Shown: positions 17,240 through 25,485 of the stretch, one piece after another
Numbering within the stretch: position 1 is the stretch's first letter
How the letters are laid out: every line of letters starts with the position of its first letter
Origin: Rhodospirillum sp047263945
GTDB lineage: Bacteria; Pseudomonadota; Alphaproteobacteria; Rhodospirillales; Rhodospirillaceae
NCBI RefSeq assembly: GCF_047263945.1
Contig: NZ_JBLAVB010000010.1
Span: forward strand, 62,001 to 126,000
Length of the DNA: 64,000 nucleotides
Direction: 5' to 3'
Notes under the pieces: model-generated
The model's input: the letters and a program-made list of their open reading frames with translations, nothing else
Databases searched by the model: none
Told to the model about the DNA's origin: nothing
Translations under genes and position numbers: made by a program

Positions 17240-19711
17240 TCAGCCTTCCACGCGAGCGAGCGGGGTAAATTCATGGGAGTCCTTGCCGCCCGAGGCCCGC
17301 TCGGCCCATGGGTCGGTCTGGAAATGCTCCTGGCTGGCCAGGAAGCGGGCGTTGAGGGCGGCCCGCCCCTCGACGTCGTCAACCACCCGCTCCTTGACGA
17401 AGTCGAGGCCGACCCGCTCGATCCAGGGCGCGGTGCGCTCCAGATAGTGGGCCTGCTCCCGGTAGAGCTGGATGAAGGCGCCGCAGTATTCCTTGACCTC
17501 CGCATCGGTGGTCACTTTGCACAGCAGGTCCGTGGCGCGCACCTTGATGCCGCCATTACCACCCACATGCAGTTCCCAACCGCTGTCCACGGCGACCACG
17601 CCAAAATCCTTGATGGTCGCTTCCGCACAATTCCGCGGACAGCCTGACACGGCCATCTTGAACTTGTGGGGCATCCAGGAGCCCCAGGTCATGCGCTCCA
17701 GGTCCACGCCCATGCCGGTGCTGTCCTGGGTCCCGAAGCGGCACCAGGTGGAGCCGACACAGGTCTTCACCGTCCTCAGGGATTTCCCGTAGGCATGGCC
17801 GGAGACCATGCCCGCCGCATTCAGATCCGCCCAAACCGCCGGAAGGTCTTCCTTCCTCACACCAAACAGGTCGAGGCGCTGACCGCCGGTGACTTTCACC
17901 TCGGGGATGTTGAATTTCTCCACCACATCGGCGATGGCGCGCAATTCCTTGGCGCTGGTCTGACCGCCCCACATGCGGGGTACCACCGAGTAGGTTCCGT
18001 CCTTCTGGATATTGGCGTGCACCCGTTCGTTGATGAAGCGGGAGGCGGCATGGTCCTCGTACTCCCCGGGCCAGGCACAAAGCAGGTAGTAGTTCAGGGC
18101 CGGGCGGCATTTCGCGCAGCCATCGGGGGTCGTCCACTCCAGGGCCTGCATGACGGCGGGGATGGATTTCAAGCCCTGGGAGAGGATCATCCGCCGGACC
18201 GTGTCGTGGTCCTGATGGGTACAGCCACAAACGGGCTTTGGTCCGCTGTTGGCTTGGTACTCCTCTCCCAAGGCGAGGGCCAGGACCTGTTCCACCAACC
18301 CCGAGCAGGAGCCGCAGGAACCGGAAGCCTTGGTATGGGCCTTGACCTCCTCCAGGGTGGACAGGCCCTTCTCCGCGATGGCCGCCAGGATGGTGCCCTT
18401 GCTCACGCCGTTGCAGCCACAGATCTCCGCATCATCGGAGAGGGCGGCAACGGCGCCCTTAGGGTTTGCGCCGGATCCTCCCGCAAAGGCCTGCCCGAAG
18501 GCCAAGCTGTCGCGGATCGCCGAAACATCCTCGTTCCCCCGCATCAACTGGACATACCAGGATCCGTCCTGGGTATCGCCGTAGAGCACCGCACCAACCA
18601 CCTTGTCCTCGCGGACCACAATCCGCTTGTAGGTGCCCCGGCCCGCATCCCGTAGGACGATGTCCTCGCATCCATCGCCCCCCTGAAACGCCCCGGCGGA
18701 GAACAGGTCGATGCCCGACACTTTCAACTTGGTCGAGGTCGCGCCGGGCCGGAAACCGTCGTGGGCTTCGCCCGCCAGACTGGCGCCGACAGCCTTGGCC
18801 ATCTCCCAGATGGGAGCCACCAGACCGTGACAAACGCCCCGGTGCTCGACACATTCCCCGAGCGCCAGGATCTCCGGATCGCTGGTGGTCATCATGTCGT
18901 CCACCAGGATGCCCCGGTTGACCTCCAACCCGCAGGTCTGGGCGAGGCGGGCATTGGGTCGAATGCCCACGGCCATCACCACCAAATCGGCGGGGAGGGC
19001 GGTTCCATCCTTCAGATGGACCATGCCCACCCGGTCCGTTCCGGTGATGGAAGCCGTATCGGCGCCCGTGATGACCGTCATGCCCCGGCGCTCCAGTTCC
19101 TCCCGTAGCAGGTGCCCGGCGGAGGAGTCGAGTTGGCGTTCCATCAGATGGTCCATCAAATGAAGAACGGTGACGGACATGCCCCGAGCAAGCAAACCAT
19201 TGGCCGCCTCAAGGCCGAGCAGGCCGCCCCCGATGACCACCGCGTGGCCGCCCCCTTCTGCGGCCTTGAGCATCACCTCCACATCGTCCACGTCCCGAAA
19301 GGTGACGACACCGGGCAGATCATGGCCGGGCACAGGGATGACGATGGGGTTGGAGCCCGTGGCCAGCAGGAGCCGGTCATAGGGCCGCTCGACCCCGCCC
19401 GCCGAGCGAACCACCCGGGCCTCTCGATCGATGGAGAAGACCGGATCGCCGCCAATCAGTTCGATTCCATGAGCCTCGTACCAGTCATGATCATTCAGCA
19501 CGATCTCCTCGAAGGCCTTCTCCCCAGCCAGCAGGGGTGAGAGCATGATGCGGTTATAGTTCACCCGGGGTTCGGCCCCAAAAATGGTGATGGCATAGGC
19601 GTCAGGGGCGCGGGCCAACAGGTCCTCGACAGCGCGCAGGGCGGCCATGCCGTTGCCAACGACAACGAGGCGCTTGCGCTCTGGGGGACGGGCCTTGGAA
19701 TGGTGGGTCAT
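17240..19711 (-). CDS. nirB: Assimilatory nitrite reductase large subunit NirB
   Basis: 823-aa NAD(P)H nitrite reductase. Domain order: FAD/NAD-binding oxidoreductase (VVVGNGMAALRAVEDLLA at residue 15, second nucleotide fold HAVVIGGGLLGLEAANGL), BFD-type 2Fe-2S region (ICGCNGVSKGTI, SGSCGSCSGLV) and a second cysteine group (CGCTHQD, CAKCRPAL), then the siroheme/4Fe-4S domain with C-x5-C in KTCVGSTWCRFG and C-x3-C in SGCPRNCAEA. All cluster ligands are present. First gene of the operon; its 170-nt leader carries an ANTAR motif and terminator. Confidence 0.97.
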   Translation of the reverse strand: MTHHSKARPPERKRLVVVGNGMAALRAVEDLLARAPDAYAITIFGAEPRVNYNRIMLSPLLAGEKAFEEIVLNDHDWYEAHGIELIGGDPVFSIDREARVVRSAGGVERPYDRLLLATGSNPIVIPVPGHDLPGVVTFRDVDDVEVMLKAAEGGGHAVVIGGGLLGLEAANGLLARGMSVTVLHLMDHLMERQLDSSAGHLLREELERRGMTVITGADTASITGTDRVGMVHLKDGTALPADLVVMAVGIRPNARLAQTCGLEVNRGILVDDMMTTSDPEILALGECVEHRGVCHGLVAPIWEMAKAVGASLAGEAHDGFRPGATSTKLKVSGIDLFSAGAFQGGDGCEDIVLRDAGRGTYKRIVVREDKVVGAVLYGDTQDGSWYVQLMRGNEDVSAIRDSLAFGQAFAGGSGANPKGAVAALSDDAEICGCNGVSKGTILAAIAEKGLSTLEEVKAHTKASGSCGSCSGLVEQVLALALGEEYQANSGPKPVCGCTHQDHDTVRRMILSQGLKSIPAVMQALEWTTPDGCAKCRPALNYYLLCAWPGEYEDHAASRFINERVHANIQKDGTYSVVPRMWGGQTSAKELRAIADVVEKFNIPEVKVTGGQRLDLFGVRKEDLPAVWADLNAAGMVSGHAYGKSLRTVKTCVGSTWCRFGTQDSTGMGVDLERMTWGSWMPHKFKMAVSGCPRNCAEATIKDFGVVAVDSGWELHVGGNGGIKVRATDLLCKVTTDAEVKEYCGAFIQLYREQAHYLERTAPWIERVGLDFVKERVVDDVEGRAALNARFLASQEHFQTDPWAERASGGKDSHEFTPLARVEG

Positions 19712-19759
19712 GTCGTTCCCTCTTCATCTGGCGGGACAGGCTGTGCCGGTCCGGTCGAC

Positions 19760-19820
19760 AAAACGAAAAGGGCGCCCGCGACCCTCCCGGTTCCTTACCG
19801 AGAGAGTCACGGACGCCCTT
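19760..19820 (-). terminator. Leader terminator upstream of nirB
   Basis: Read on the minus strand, a hairpin of about 24 bp (a few G-U pairs) starts AAGGGCG at 19820 and closes with CGCCCTT ending at 19768, followed by a TTTTCGTTTT tract. It sits 9 nt downstream of the second ANTAR hairpin and about 50 nt before nirB, where an antitermination-controlled attenuator should be. Confidence 0.85.
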
Positions 19821-19828
19821 ATCCGATA

Positions 19829-19879
19829 AACGACCCGCCATTGGGCCGTCAAAGCACTGGGTGGGAGCAGCCTTGCCCC
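19829..19879 (-). promoter_or_regulatory. ANTAR-type two-hexaloop antitermination leader for nirB
   Basis: Two stem-loops on the minus strand, separated by 13 nt. P1 (19879-19864) has a 5-bp stem GGGGC/GCTCC and loop AAGGCT. P2 (19850-19829) has an 8-bp stem and loop AATGGC. Both loops are hexanucleotides with A at position 1 and G at position 4, the known recognition rule for ANTAR proteins. NasT, encoded at 24891, is the expected ligand: when nitrate releases it from NasS it should bind here and prevent termination at 19768-19820. Confidence 0.85.
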
Positions 19880-19893
19880 ATGGTCTCACTCAT

Positions 19894-19910
19894 AGCAAAG
19901 GCCATGCCAA
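19894..19910 (-). promoter_or_regulatory. Sigma-54 (RpoN) promoter for nirB
   Basis: The minus strand reads TTGGCATGGCCTTTGCT, which fits YTGGCACGRNNNTTGCW with one mismatch (T for C in GGCAC). The implied transcription start is near 19883, directly before the first ANTAR hairpin. This would make nirB-nirD-nasA-cysG dependent on nitrogen-limitation control. Confidence 0.78.
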
Positions 19911-20029
19911 GGCAAAACCAAAGGACCAGTTTCATGGAAAGGCCTCGGAAAGTGGCCGTTTCTCATGAGGGAGAGTCAGGCGGGCCACCCAGGACACAAC
20001 GGGAAAATAGCCCATTTACTAATCAATAT

Positions 20030-20042
20030 TAATCTTTTGATT
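20030..20042 (-). promoter_or_regulatory. IHF-like site between divergent nitrate promoters
   Basis: The minus strand reads AATCAAAAGATTA, an exact match to the WATCAANNNNTTR consensus, within a markedly AT-rich patch (about 20015-20080). It lies about 120 bp upstream of the nirB -24 element. DNA bending by IHF commonly assists sigma-54 activation. The rest of this 830-bp intergenic region, outside the elements listed, shows no gene. Confidence 0.5.
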
Positions 20043-20314
20043 AAAAATTATACAAATAGATTTATCTCTTATAAACAGCCACTTAACTTCTCTTCGCAAC
20101 ACGCTCCATCCTGCAAAGAGGAGCTATACCTTTGTCATAAATAGCTTTTTCTCGGAGCGTATAGATTATGCACTGCAACAGCAGAGCCGAACCATACCCA
20201 CCCCCTCCTCCAGCCATTCGGCACTTTAGTCTCTCTTTTGAAAAGGCCGAGAAACCGGCCATTTCCCATCGATACCCATACTTTGGACCAGCATTTTGGC
20301 ACTAAGGACCTGAC

Positions 20315-20331
20315 TTGGCACGGGTCCTGCA
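20315..20331 (+). promoter_or_regulatory. Sigma-54 (RpoN) promoter for nrtA
   Basis: TTGGCACGGGTCCTGCA matches YTGGCACGRNNNTTGCW with one mismatch. The predicted start is near 20342, giving a leader of about 200 nt before the nrtA ATG. The spacing to the first ANTAR hairpin mirrors that at nirB. Confidence 0.8.
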
Positions 20332-20357
20332 GGACCCTTTCTCGAATAATCGAGCCT

Positions 20358-20406
20358 CCCACCAAAGGCGGTGGGGCCTCCCCTATAGCGGTCCAAGGAT
20401 GGACCG
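20358..20406 (+). promoter_or_regulatory. ANTAR-type two-hexaloop antitermination leader for nrtA
   Basis: P1 (20358-20375) has a 6-bp stem CCCACC/GGTGGG with loop AAAGGC. P2 (20389-20406) has a 6-bp stem CGGTCC/GGACCG with loop AAGGAT. The linker is 13 nt, the same as in the nirB leader. Both loops keep A1 and G4. It precedes a strong intrinsic terminator at 20416, so NasT binding should permit transcription into nrtA-nrtB-nrtCD-nasT-nasS. Confidence 0.9.
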
Positions 20407-20415
20407 ACCGGTAAT

Positions 20416-20494
20416 GCCGCCGTGTTTTCACCCCCCTGTCCCTCGTGCGCCAAGCGCCGGGACAGGGGGGGAAGGAAACGCGGCGGCTTTTTTT
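20416..20494 (+). terminator. Leader terminator upstream of nrtA
   Basis: GCCGCCGTG near 20416 pairs with CGCGGCGGC ending at 20487, with a long inner stem CCCCCCTGTCCC/GGGACAGGGGGG, followed by seven T residues (20488-20494). It ends 51 bp before the nrtA start codon, so it can only act as an attenuator. Confidence 0.9.
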
Positions 20495-20545
20495 ATGGAT
20501 CCCTGCCGGCCTGTCCGGCGCCCCACTATCGAGGGAGAGTTCTGG

Positions 20546-21973
20546 ATGACCACCCAATCCCCGACCAAGTCCCGGCCCTTCGCCATTCCCCGGCGTGCCG
20601 CCCTTGGCCTGATGGCCGCCGCTGCGGGCGGACTATTCCTCGCCTCTGCCAGCGCCACCGCTGCCCGGGCAGACATGCTCGACGTGGAAAAACCCGAGCT
20701 GAAGTTCGGCTTCATCAAATTGACCGACATGGCCCCCCTCGCCATCGCTTACGAGAAGGGCTACTTCCTTGAAGAAGGCCTGTTCGTCACCCTCGAGCCC
20801 CAGGCCAATTGGAAGGTGCTCCTGGACCGGGTCATCTCCGGCGAACTGGACGGCGCCCATATGCTCGCCGGTCAGCCGCTGGGGGCAACCATCGGGTTCG
20901 GCACCCAGGCCCATGTGATCACCCCCTTCTCCATGGACCTGAACGGCAACGGCATCACCGTTTCGAACGCCGTTTGGGAGGAGATGAAGCCCTATCTGGA
21001 CATGGGCGCGGACGGGAAGCCGGTCCACCCGATCAAGGCCGACGCCTTAAAACCAGTGGTGGAGAAATACAAGGCGGAGGGCAAGCCCTTCAACATGGGC
21101 ATGGTCTTCCCGGTCTCCACCCATAACTATGAATTACGCTATTGGCTCGCGGCGGGTGGCATTCACCCGGGGTACTATTCGGACACGGATATTTCCGGCC
21201 AGATCAAGGCCGACGCCCTCCTCTCCGTCACGCCTCCGCCCCAGATGCCCGCCACGCTTGAGGCCGGCACCATTTACGGCTACTGCGTGGGCGAGCCCTG
21301 GAACCAGCAGGCCGTCTTCAAGGGCATCGGCGTTCCGGTGATCACCGATTACGAAATCTGGAAGAACAATCCGGAAAAGGTCTTCGGCATCACCGCAGAA
21401 TTCGCCGAAAAATACCCGAACACCACGCTGGCGGTGACCAAGGCCCTGATCCGCGCGGCCATGTGGCTGGACGAAAACAACAACGCCAACCGCGCGGAGG
21501 CCGTCGAGATCCTCTCACGCCCCGAATACGTGGGCGCCGACGCCGAGGTGATCGCCAACTCCATGACCGGAACCTTTGAATACGAGAAGGGCGACAAGCG
21601 CCCGGTTCCCGACTTCAACGTCTTCTTCCGCTACTACGCCACCTATCCCTACTACTCAGACGCCGTCTGGTACCTCTCGCAGATGCGCCGTTGGGGGCAG
21701 ATTGGCGACTACAAGGCGGACTCCTGGTACGACGAGACCGCCAAGAAGGTCTATCGCCCGGACATCTACCTCAAGGCGGCCCGCATGTTGGTCGAAGAGG
21801 GCAAGGCCAAGGAGGCCGACTTCCCTTGGGATACCGACGGCTACCGTGCCCCCCAGGCGGAATTCATCGATGGCGTGGTCTTCGATGGCCACAAACCCAA
21901 CGACTATCTGACCAAGTTCCAGATCGGCCTGAAGGACCACCAGAAGGTGGTGGGCGCCGACATCACCGAGTGA
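20546..21973 (+). CDS. nrtA: Nitrate ABC transporter, periplasmic binding protein NrtA
   Basis: 475 aa from the ATG at 20546 (GAGGGAGAG ribosome site at 20531). It has a Tat-type signal (PRRAALGLMAAAAGGLFLAS, cleavage near SATAARA), so it is probably exported folded. The mature part has the NrtA/NasS/CmpA fold: LKFGFIKLTDMAPLAIAYEK, LDGAHMLAGQPLG, STHNYELRYWLAAGGIHPG and GYCVGEPWNQQAVFKG. First gene of the nitrate uptake operon, paralogous to NasS at 25486. Confidence 0.95.
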   Translation: MTTQSPTKSRPFAIPRRAALGLMAAAAGGLFLASASATAARADMLDVEKPELKFGFIKLTDMAPLAIAYEKGYFLEEGLFVTLEPQANWKVLLDRVISGELDGAHMLAGQPLGATIGFGTQAHVITPFSMDLNGNGITVSNAVWEEMKPYLDMGADGKPVHPIKADALKPVVEKYKAEGKPFNMGMVFPVSTHNYELRYWLAAGGIHPGYYSDTDISGQIKADALLSVTPPPQMPATLEAGTIYGYCVGEPWNQQAVFKGIGVPVITDYEIWKNNPEKVFGITAEFAEKYPNTTLAVTKALIRAAMWLDENNNANRAEAVEILSRPEYVGADAEVIANSMTGTFEYEKGDKRPVPDFNVFFRYYATYPYYSDAVWYLSQMRRWGQIGDYKADSWYDETAKKVYRPDIYLKAARMLVEEGKAKEADFPWDTDGYRAPQAEFIDGVVFDGHKPNDYLTKFQIGLKDHQKVVGADITE

Positions 21974-22049
21974 TGGGGCTGGACGGGGAAGGATCGTCCC
22001 ATTCCCGTCCACCGCCACGTTTCCGACACGAAGGGAAGGACAGCACTCC

Positions 22050-23066
22050 ATGACCGCCGCCACCGCCACCAAAACCCTGGGATTGATCGGCCTGGGATGG
22101 CTGACGCCCCTGTTCAAGCTCGCCACTGGGGACGACCCCAAGGGCAATCTGCGCGATTTCGCCCGCCAACTTGGCGTGCCCCTGCTCGCCATCCTGGTCT
22201 TCCTGGCCCTTTGGGCGGGTCTCGCCCCGCGCATCCAGACCAGCCTGGGCGAGATCCCCGGCCCGGTCCAGGTGGCCGAGCAGTTCGCCAACCTGCACGC
22301 CGACCACATGCGCACGCTCGAAAAGAAAGCGCAGTTCCTGGCCATGCAGGAGAAAATCAACGCCAAAAAACTGGCCAAGGACCCCACCGCCGAGGTCACC
22401 ATCCGCCCCTATACCGGCGCGCCGACCTATTACGAGCAGATCCTGACAAGCCTCAAGACCGTCTTCATGGGCTTTCTCTTGGGCTCCATCATCGCCGTTC
22501 CCTTGGGCGTGGTTTGCGGCATGTCCAAGACCATGAATGCCGCCTTCAACCCGCTGATCCAGATCTTCAAGCCCGTCTCGCCGCTCGCCTGGCTGCCGCT
22601 GGTGACCATGATGGTTTCGGCGCTGTACGTCTCCGACGACCCCATGTTCGACAAGTCCTTCCTGACCTCGGCCATCACCGTCACGCTCTGCTCCCTCTGG
22701 CCAACCCTGATCAATACGGCCGTCGGCGTGGCCTCCATCGACAAGGATCTGGTCAATGTGGGCAAGGTCCTGCGCCTGTCCCCCTGGACCAAGGTCACCA
22801 AGCTGATCCTGCCGTCCGCCCTGCCCTATATCTTCACCGGTTTGCGGCTGTCCTTGGGCGTGGGCTGGATGGTGCTGATTGCTGCGGAAATGCTCGCCCA
22901 GAACCCGGGCCTGGGCAAGTTCGTCTGGGACGAGTTCCAGAACGGTTCCTCCCAATCCCTGGCCAAGATCATGGTCGCAGTATTCACCATCGGGATCATC
23001 GGCTTCCTTCTGGACCGCGTGATGATGGCCCTGCAAACCGTCGTGTCCCACGGCGATGTCCGCTGA
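22050..23066 (+). CDS. nrtB: Nitrate ABC transporter permease NrtB
   Basis: 338-aa inner-membrane permease. One hydrophobic segment lies at about 43-60, then a charged periplasmic stretch (about 75-130), then a BPD_transp_1 core. The cytoplasmic EAA-type loop is visible around residue 235-260 (ASIDKDLVNVGKVLRLSPWT). It is larger than typical SsuC/TauC permeases because of the N-terminal periplasmic loop, as in NrtB. It lies between the binding protein and the fused ATPase. Confidence 0.93.
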   Translation: MTAATATKTLGLIGLGWLTPLFKLATGDDPKGNLRDFARQLGVPLLAILVFLALWAGLAPRIQTSLGEIPGPVQVAEQFANLHADHMRTLEKKAQFLAMQEKINAKKLAKDPTAEVTIRPYTGAPTYYEQILTSLKTVFMGFLLGSIIAVPLGVVCGMSKTMNAAFNPLIQIFKPVSPLAWLPLVTMMVSALYVSDDPMFDKSFLTSAITVTLCSLWPTLINTAVGVASIDKDLVNVGKVLRLSPWTKVTKLILPSALPYIFTGLRLSLGVGWMVLIAAEMLAQNPGLGKFVWDEFQNGSSQSLAKIMVAVFTIGIIGFLLDRVMMALQTVVSHGDVR

Positions 23067-23118
23067 CCCTTCCGGTTGCCCCCCGGTTCATGTGAGCCAG
23101 AACAAGGAGACCCCCAGG

Positions 23119-24840
23119 ATGCCGATTCTAGACCTTCAAGGCATATCCAAGTCCCATGGCGAGGGTCCCCAAAGGACCCAGGTTCTGAAGGACATCACCC
23201 TGTCCATCAAGGAAGGGGAATTCGTCGCCATCGTCGGGTTCTCCGGCACGGGCAAAACGACCCTGATGAATTTGATCGCCGGGCTGACAGAAGCCGACAG
23301 CGGATCCATCACCCTGCGGGGCAAGCCCATCACCGGCCCGGGTCCCGATCGCGGCCTGGTCTTCCAAAGCTACAGCCTGTTGCCCTGGCTGACCGTGCGG
23401 GGCAATGTGGCCCTGGCCGTTGACAGCGTCTACGCGGGCAAGTCCAAGGCCGAGCGGGCCGCGCTGGTGGACCACTACGTGGGGATGGTGGGCCTGTCCC
23501 ATGCCCTGGACCGCCGCCCCTCGGAACTCTCCGGCGGTATGCGTCAACGGGTCGCCGTGGCCCGCACCCTGGCCATGGATCCGGAAATCCTGTTGCTTGA
23601 CGAACCCCTGTCGGCCCTTGATGCCTTGACCCGGGCCAAGCTCCAGGACGAGATCGAAAGCATCTGGGAGAAGGACCGCAAGACCGTCATCCTGATCACC
23701 AACGATGTGGATGAAGCGATCCTGCTAGCCGATCGCATCATCCCCCTGAAACCGGGCATCCCTGGCGATACCCCAGGCGCGACCCTGGGGCCCGCGTTTC
23801 CGGTGACCCTGCCCCGCCCCCGGGACAGAACCGCAGTGAACTCCAATCCGGCCTTCAAGGCCCTGCGGGCCGAAGTCACCAATTACCTGATGGGCGTCTC
23901 CGGCGCCACCCCCCCGGGGACGGACAGCGTGACCGCCCTTCCCCTACTCAATCCCCGCCTGCCGGGTTCCCCGGGCCGCAGACCCCCCAAAGCCTGGTTG
24001 GAAGCCGCGTCCCAGGGCACGGAAAGCCAGCGCTATGTGGAATTCTCGCAAGTCCGAAAAACCTATCCCACGGCTAAGGGCCCCCTCTGCGTCGTCGACG
24101 GCTTCGACCTGAAACTGCGCAAGGGCGAGTTCATCTCCCTGATCGGCCATTCGGGCTGCGGCAAGTCCACCGTGCTCTCCATGGCTGCGGGGCTGACCGA
24201 GATTTCCGGCGGCGGCATCATCCTGGACGGTCGGGAAGTGGACTCCGCCGGGCCGGATCGGGCGGTGGTTTTCCAGGCCCCCAGCCTGTTCCCCTGGCTG
24301 TCGGCCAAGGACAACGTCCTGCTCGGCGTCGACCGGGTCTTCCCCCATGCCGCCAAAAGCGAGCGCAAGGACGTGGTGGAATACTACCTGGACCGGGTTG
24401 GCCTGGGAGACTCCATGGACCGCAAGGCCGCCGACCTGTCCAACGGCATGCGCCAACGGGTCGGCATCGCCCGGGCCTTCGCGCTTTCACCCAAGCTGCT
24501 GCTGCTCGACGAACCCTTCGGCATGCTCGACAGCCTGACCCGTTGGGACCTCCAGGATGTGTTGATGGAGGTCTGGCAACGCACCCAGGTGACCGCCATC
24601 TGTGTCACCCACGACGTGGACGAGGCCATCCTGCTGGGCGATCGGGTGGTGATGATGACCAACGGCCCCAATGCGCGGATCGGCAATATCATGGAGGTCG
24701 ACCTGCCCCGCCCCCGCACCCGTCGCGCGCTCTTGGAGCATCCCCGCACCTATGAATACCGCGCAGAACTGCTAAGCTTCCTGGAGGAATACGAACACGG
24801 AGCCAAGGGCAAGCCCGACAAGAAAGCAAAAGCCGCCTGA
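23119..24840 (+). CDS. Nitrate ABC transporter ATPase, tandem NrtC-NrtD-like fusion
   Basis: 573 aa carrying two complete ABC ATPase domains in one chain, joined by a proline-rich linker (about 255-310). NBD1: Walker A GFSGTGKTT, signature LSGGMRQR, Walker B ILLLDEPLSALDA, but the H-loop reads ITNDVDEAIL, with Asn instead of His. NBD2: Walker A GHSGCGKST, signature LSNGMRQR, Walker B LLLLDEPFGMLDS, H-loop VTHDVDEAIL. The start ATG at 23119 has an AAGGAGA site. The upstream in-frame ATG at 23056 overlaps nrtB and lacks a ribosome site. Confidence 0.93.
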   Translation: MPILDLQGISKSHGEGPQRTQVLKDITLSIKEGEFVAIVGFSGTGKTTLMNLIAGLTEADSGSITLRGKPITGPGPDRGLVFQSYSLLPWLTVRGNVALAVDSVYAGKSKAERAALVDHYVGMVGLSHALDRRPSELSGGMRQRVAVARTLAMDPEILLLDEPLSALDALTRAKLQDEIESIWEKDRKTVILITNDVDEAILLADRIIPLKPGIPGDTPGATLGPAFPVTLPRPRDRTAVNSNPAFKALRAEVTNYLMGVSGATPPGTDSVTALPLLNPRLPGSPGRRPPKAWLEAASQGTESQRYVEFSQVRKTYPTAKGPLCVVDGFDLKLRKGEFISLIGHSGCGKSTVLSMAAGLTEISGGGIILDGREVDSAGPDRAVVFQAPSLFPWLSAKDNVLLGVDRVFPHAAKSERKDVVEYYLDRVGLGDSMDRKAADLSNGMRQRVGIARAFALSPKLLLLDEPFGMLDSLTRWDLQDVLMEVWQRTQVTAICVTHDVDEAILLGDRVVMMTNGPNARIGNIMEVDLPRPRTRRALLEHPRTYEYRAELLSFLEEYEHGAKGKPDKKAKAA

Positions 24841-24890
24841 CGGGTCTCGTCCCCATCCAGCTCCCCCTCCCTTCCCCGAAAAGGATTCCG

Positions 24891-25478
24891 ATGACCGGCG
24901 AGGACCTGTCCATACTCGTGATCGACATCCATCCCAGCCGCGCGGCGGTCGTGGAAGCGGGACTCGCCGCAGCGGGACACAGTCGGGTGGTGACCTTGAA
25001 CGCCACCACCAACCTGGCGGCCCGGATCGAGGCCCTCGCCCCGGATGTCATCGTCATCGATCTGGAAAACCCCGATAGGGACACTTTGGAGCAGATGTTC
25101 CAAGTGACCCGGGCGGTTCAACGGCCCATCGCCATGTTCGTCGACCACTCCGACACCGACAGCATCCGCGCCGCGATGGAAGCCGGAGTCAGTGCCTATG
25201 TGGTCGACGGTTTGCGCAAGGAGCGTGTCCAGGCGGTCCTGGAAACCGCTGTCAGCCGCTTCCGGACCTTCGACCGGCTGCGCAAGGAACGGGACGAGGC
25301 GGTGACGGCCCTGGCCGACCGCAAGGTCATCGACCGGGCCAAGGGCATTCTGATGAAAAGCAAGGGCTGGGCCGAGGACGAGGCCTACACGGCCCTGCGC
25401 AAGAACGCCATGAAGCACAACAGGAAGCTCGTCGACGTCGCCCAAAGCGTCATCACGGCCTTCGAGATGGACCTGTGA
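24891..25478 (+). CDS. nasT: NasT, ANTAR-domain transcription antiterminator
   Basis: 195-aa RNA-binding response regulator. The N-terminal pseudo-receiver (LSILVIDIHPSRAAVVEAGL, VIVIDLENPDRDTLEQM) is followed by a short coiled segment and the ANTAR domain at about 135-195 (ALADRKVIDRAKGILMKSKG, EDEAYTALRKNAMKHNRKL). Without nitrate it should be held by NasS, and when released it should bind the hexaloop hairpins before nirB and nrtA. It lies 50 bp after the transporter ATPase and 7 bp before nasS, so the regulator is encoded in its own target operon. Confidence 0.95.
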   Translation: MTGEDLSILVIDIHPSRAAVVEAGLAAAGHSRVVTLNATTNLAARIEALAPDVIVIDLENPDRDTLEQMFQVTRAVQRPIAMFVDHSDTDSIRAAMEAGVSAYVVDGLRKERVQAVLETAVSRFRTFDRLRKERDEAVTALADRKVIDRAKGILMKSKGWAEDEAYTALRKNAMKHNRKLVDVAQSVITAFEMDL

Positions 25479-25485
25479 GGACGCC

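Noticed and set aside
19912..20313. Canonical NtrC boxes (TGCAC-N7-GTGCA) for the nitrate promoters
   Set aside because: I looked on both strands and found only isolated half-sites such as TGCACTGCA near 20169.
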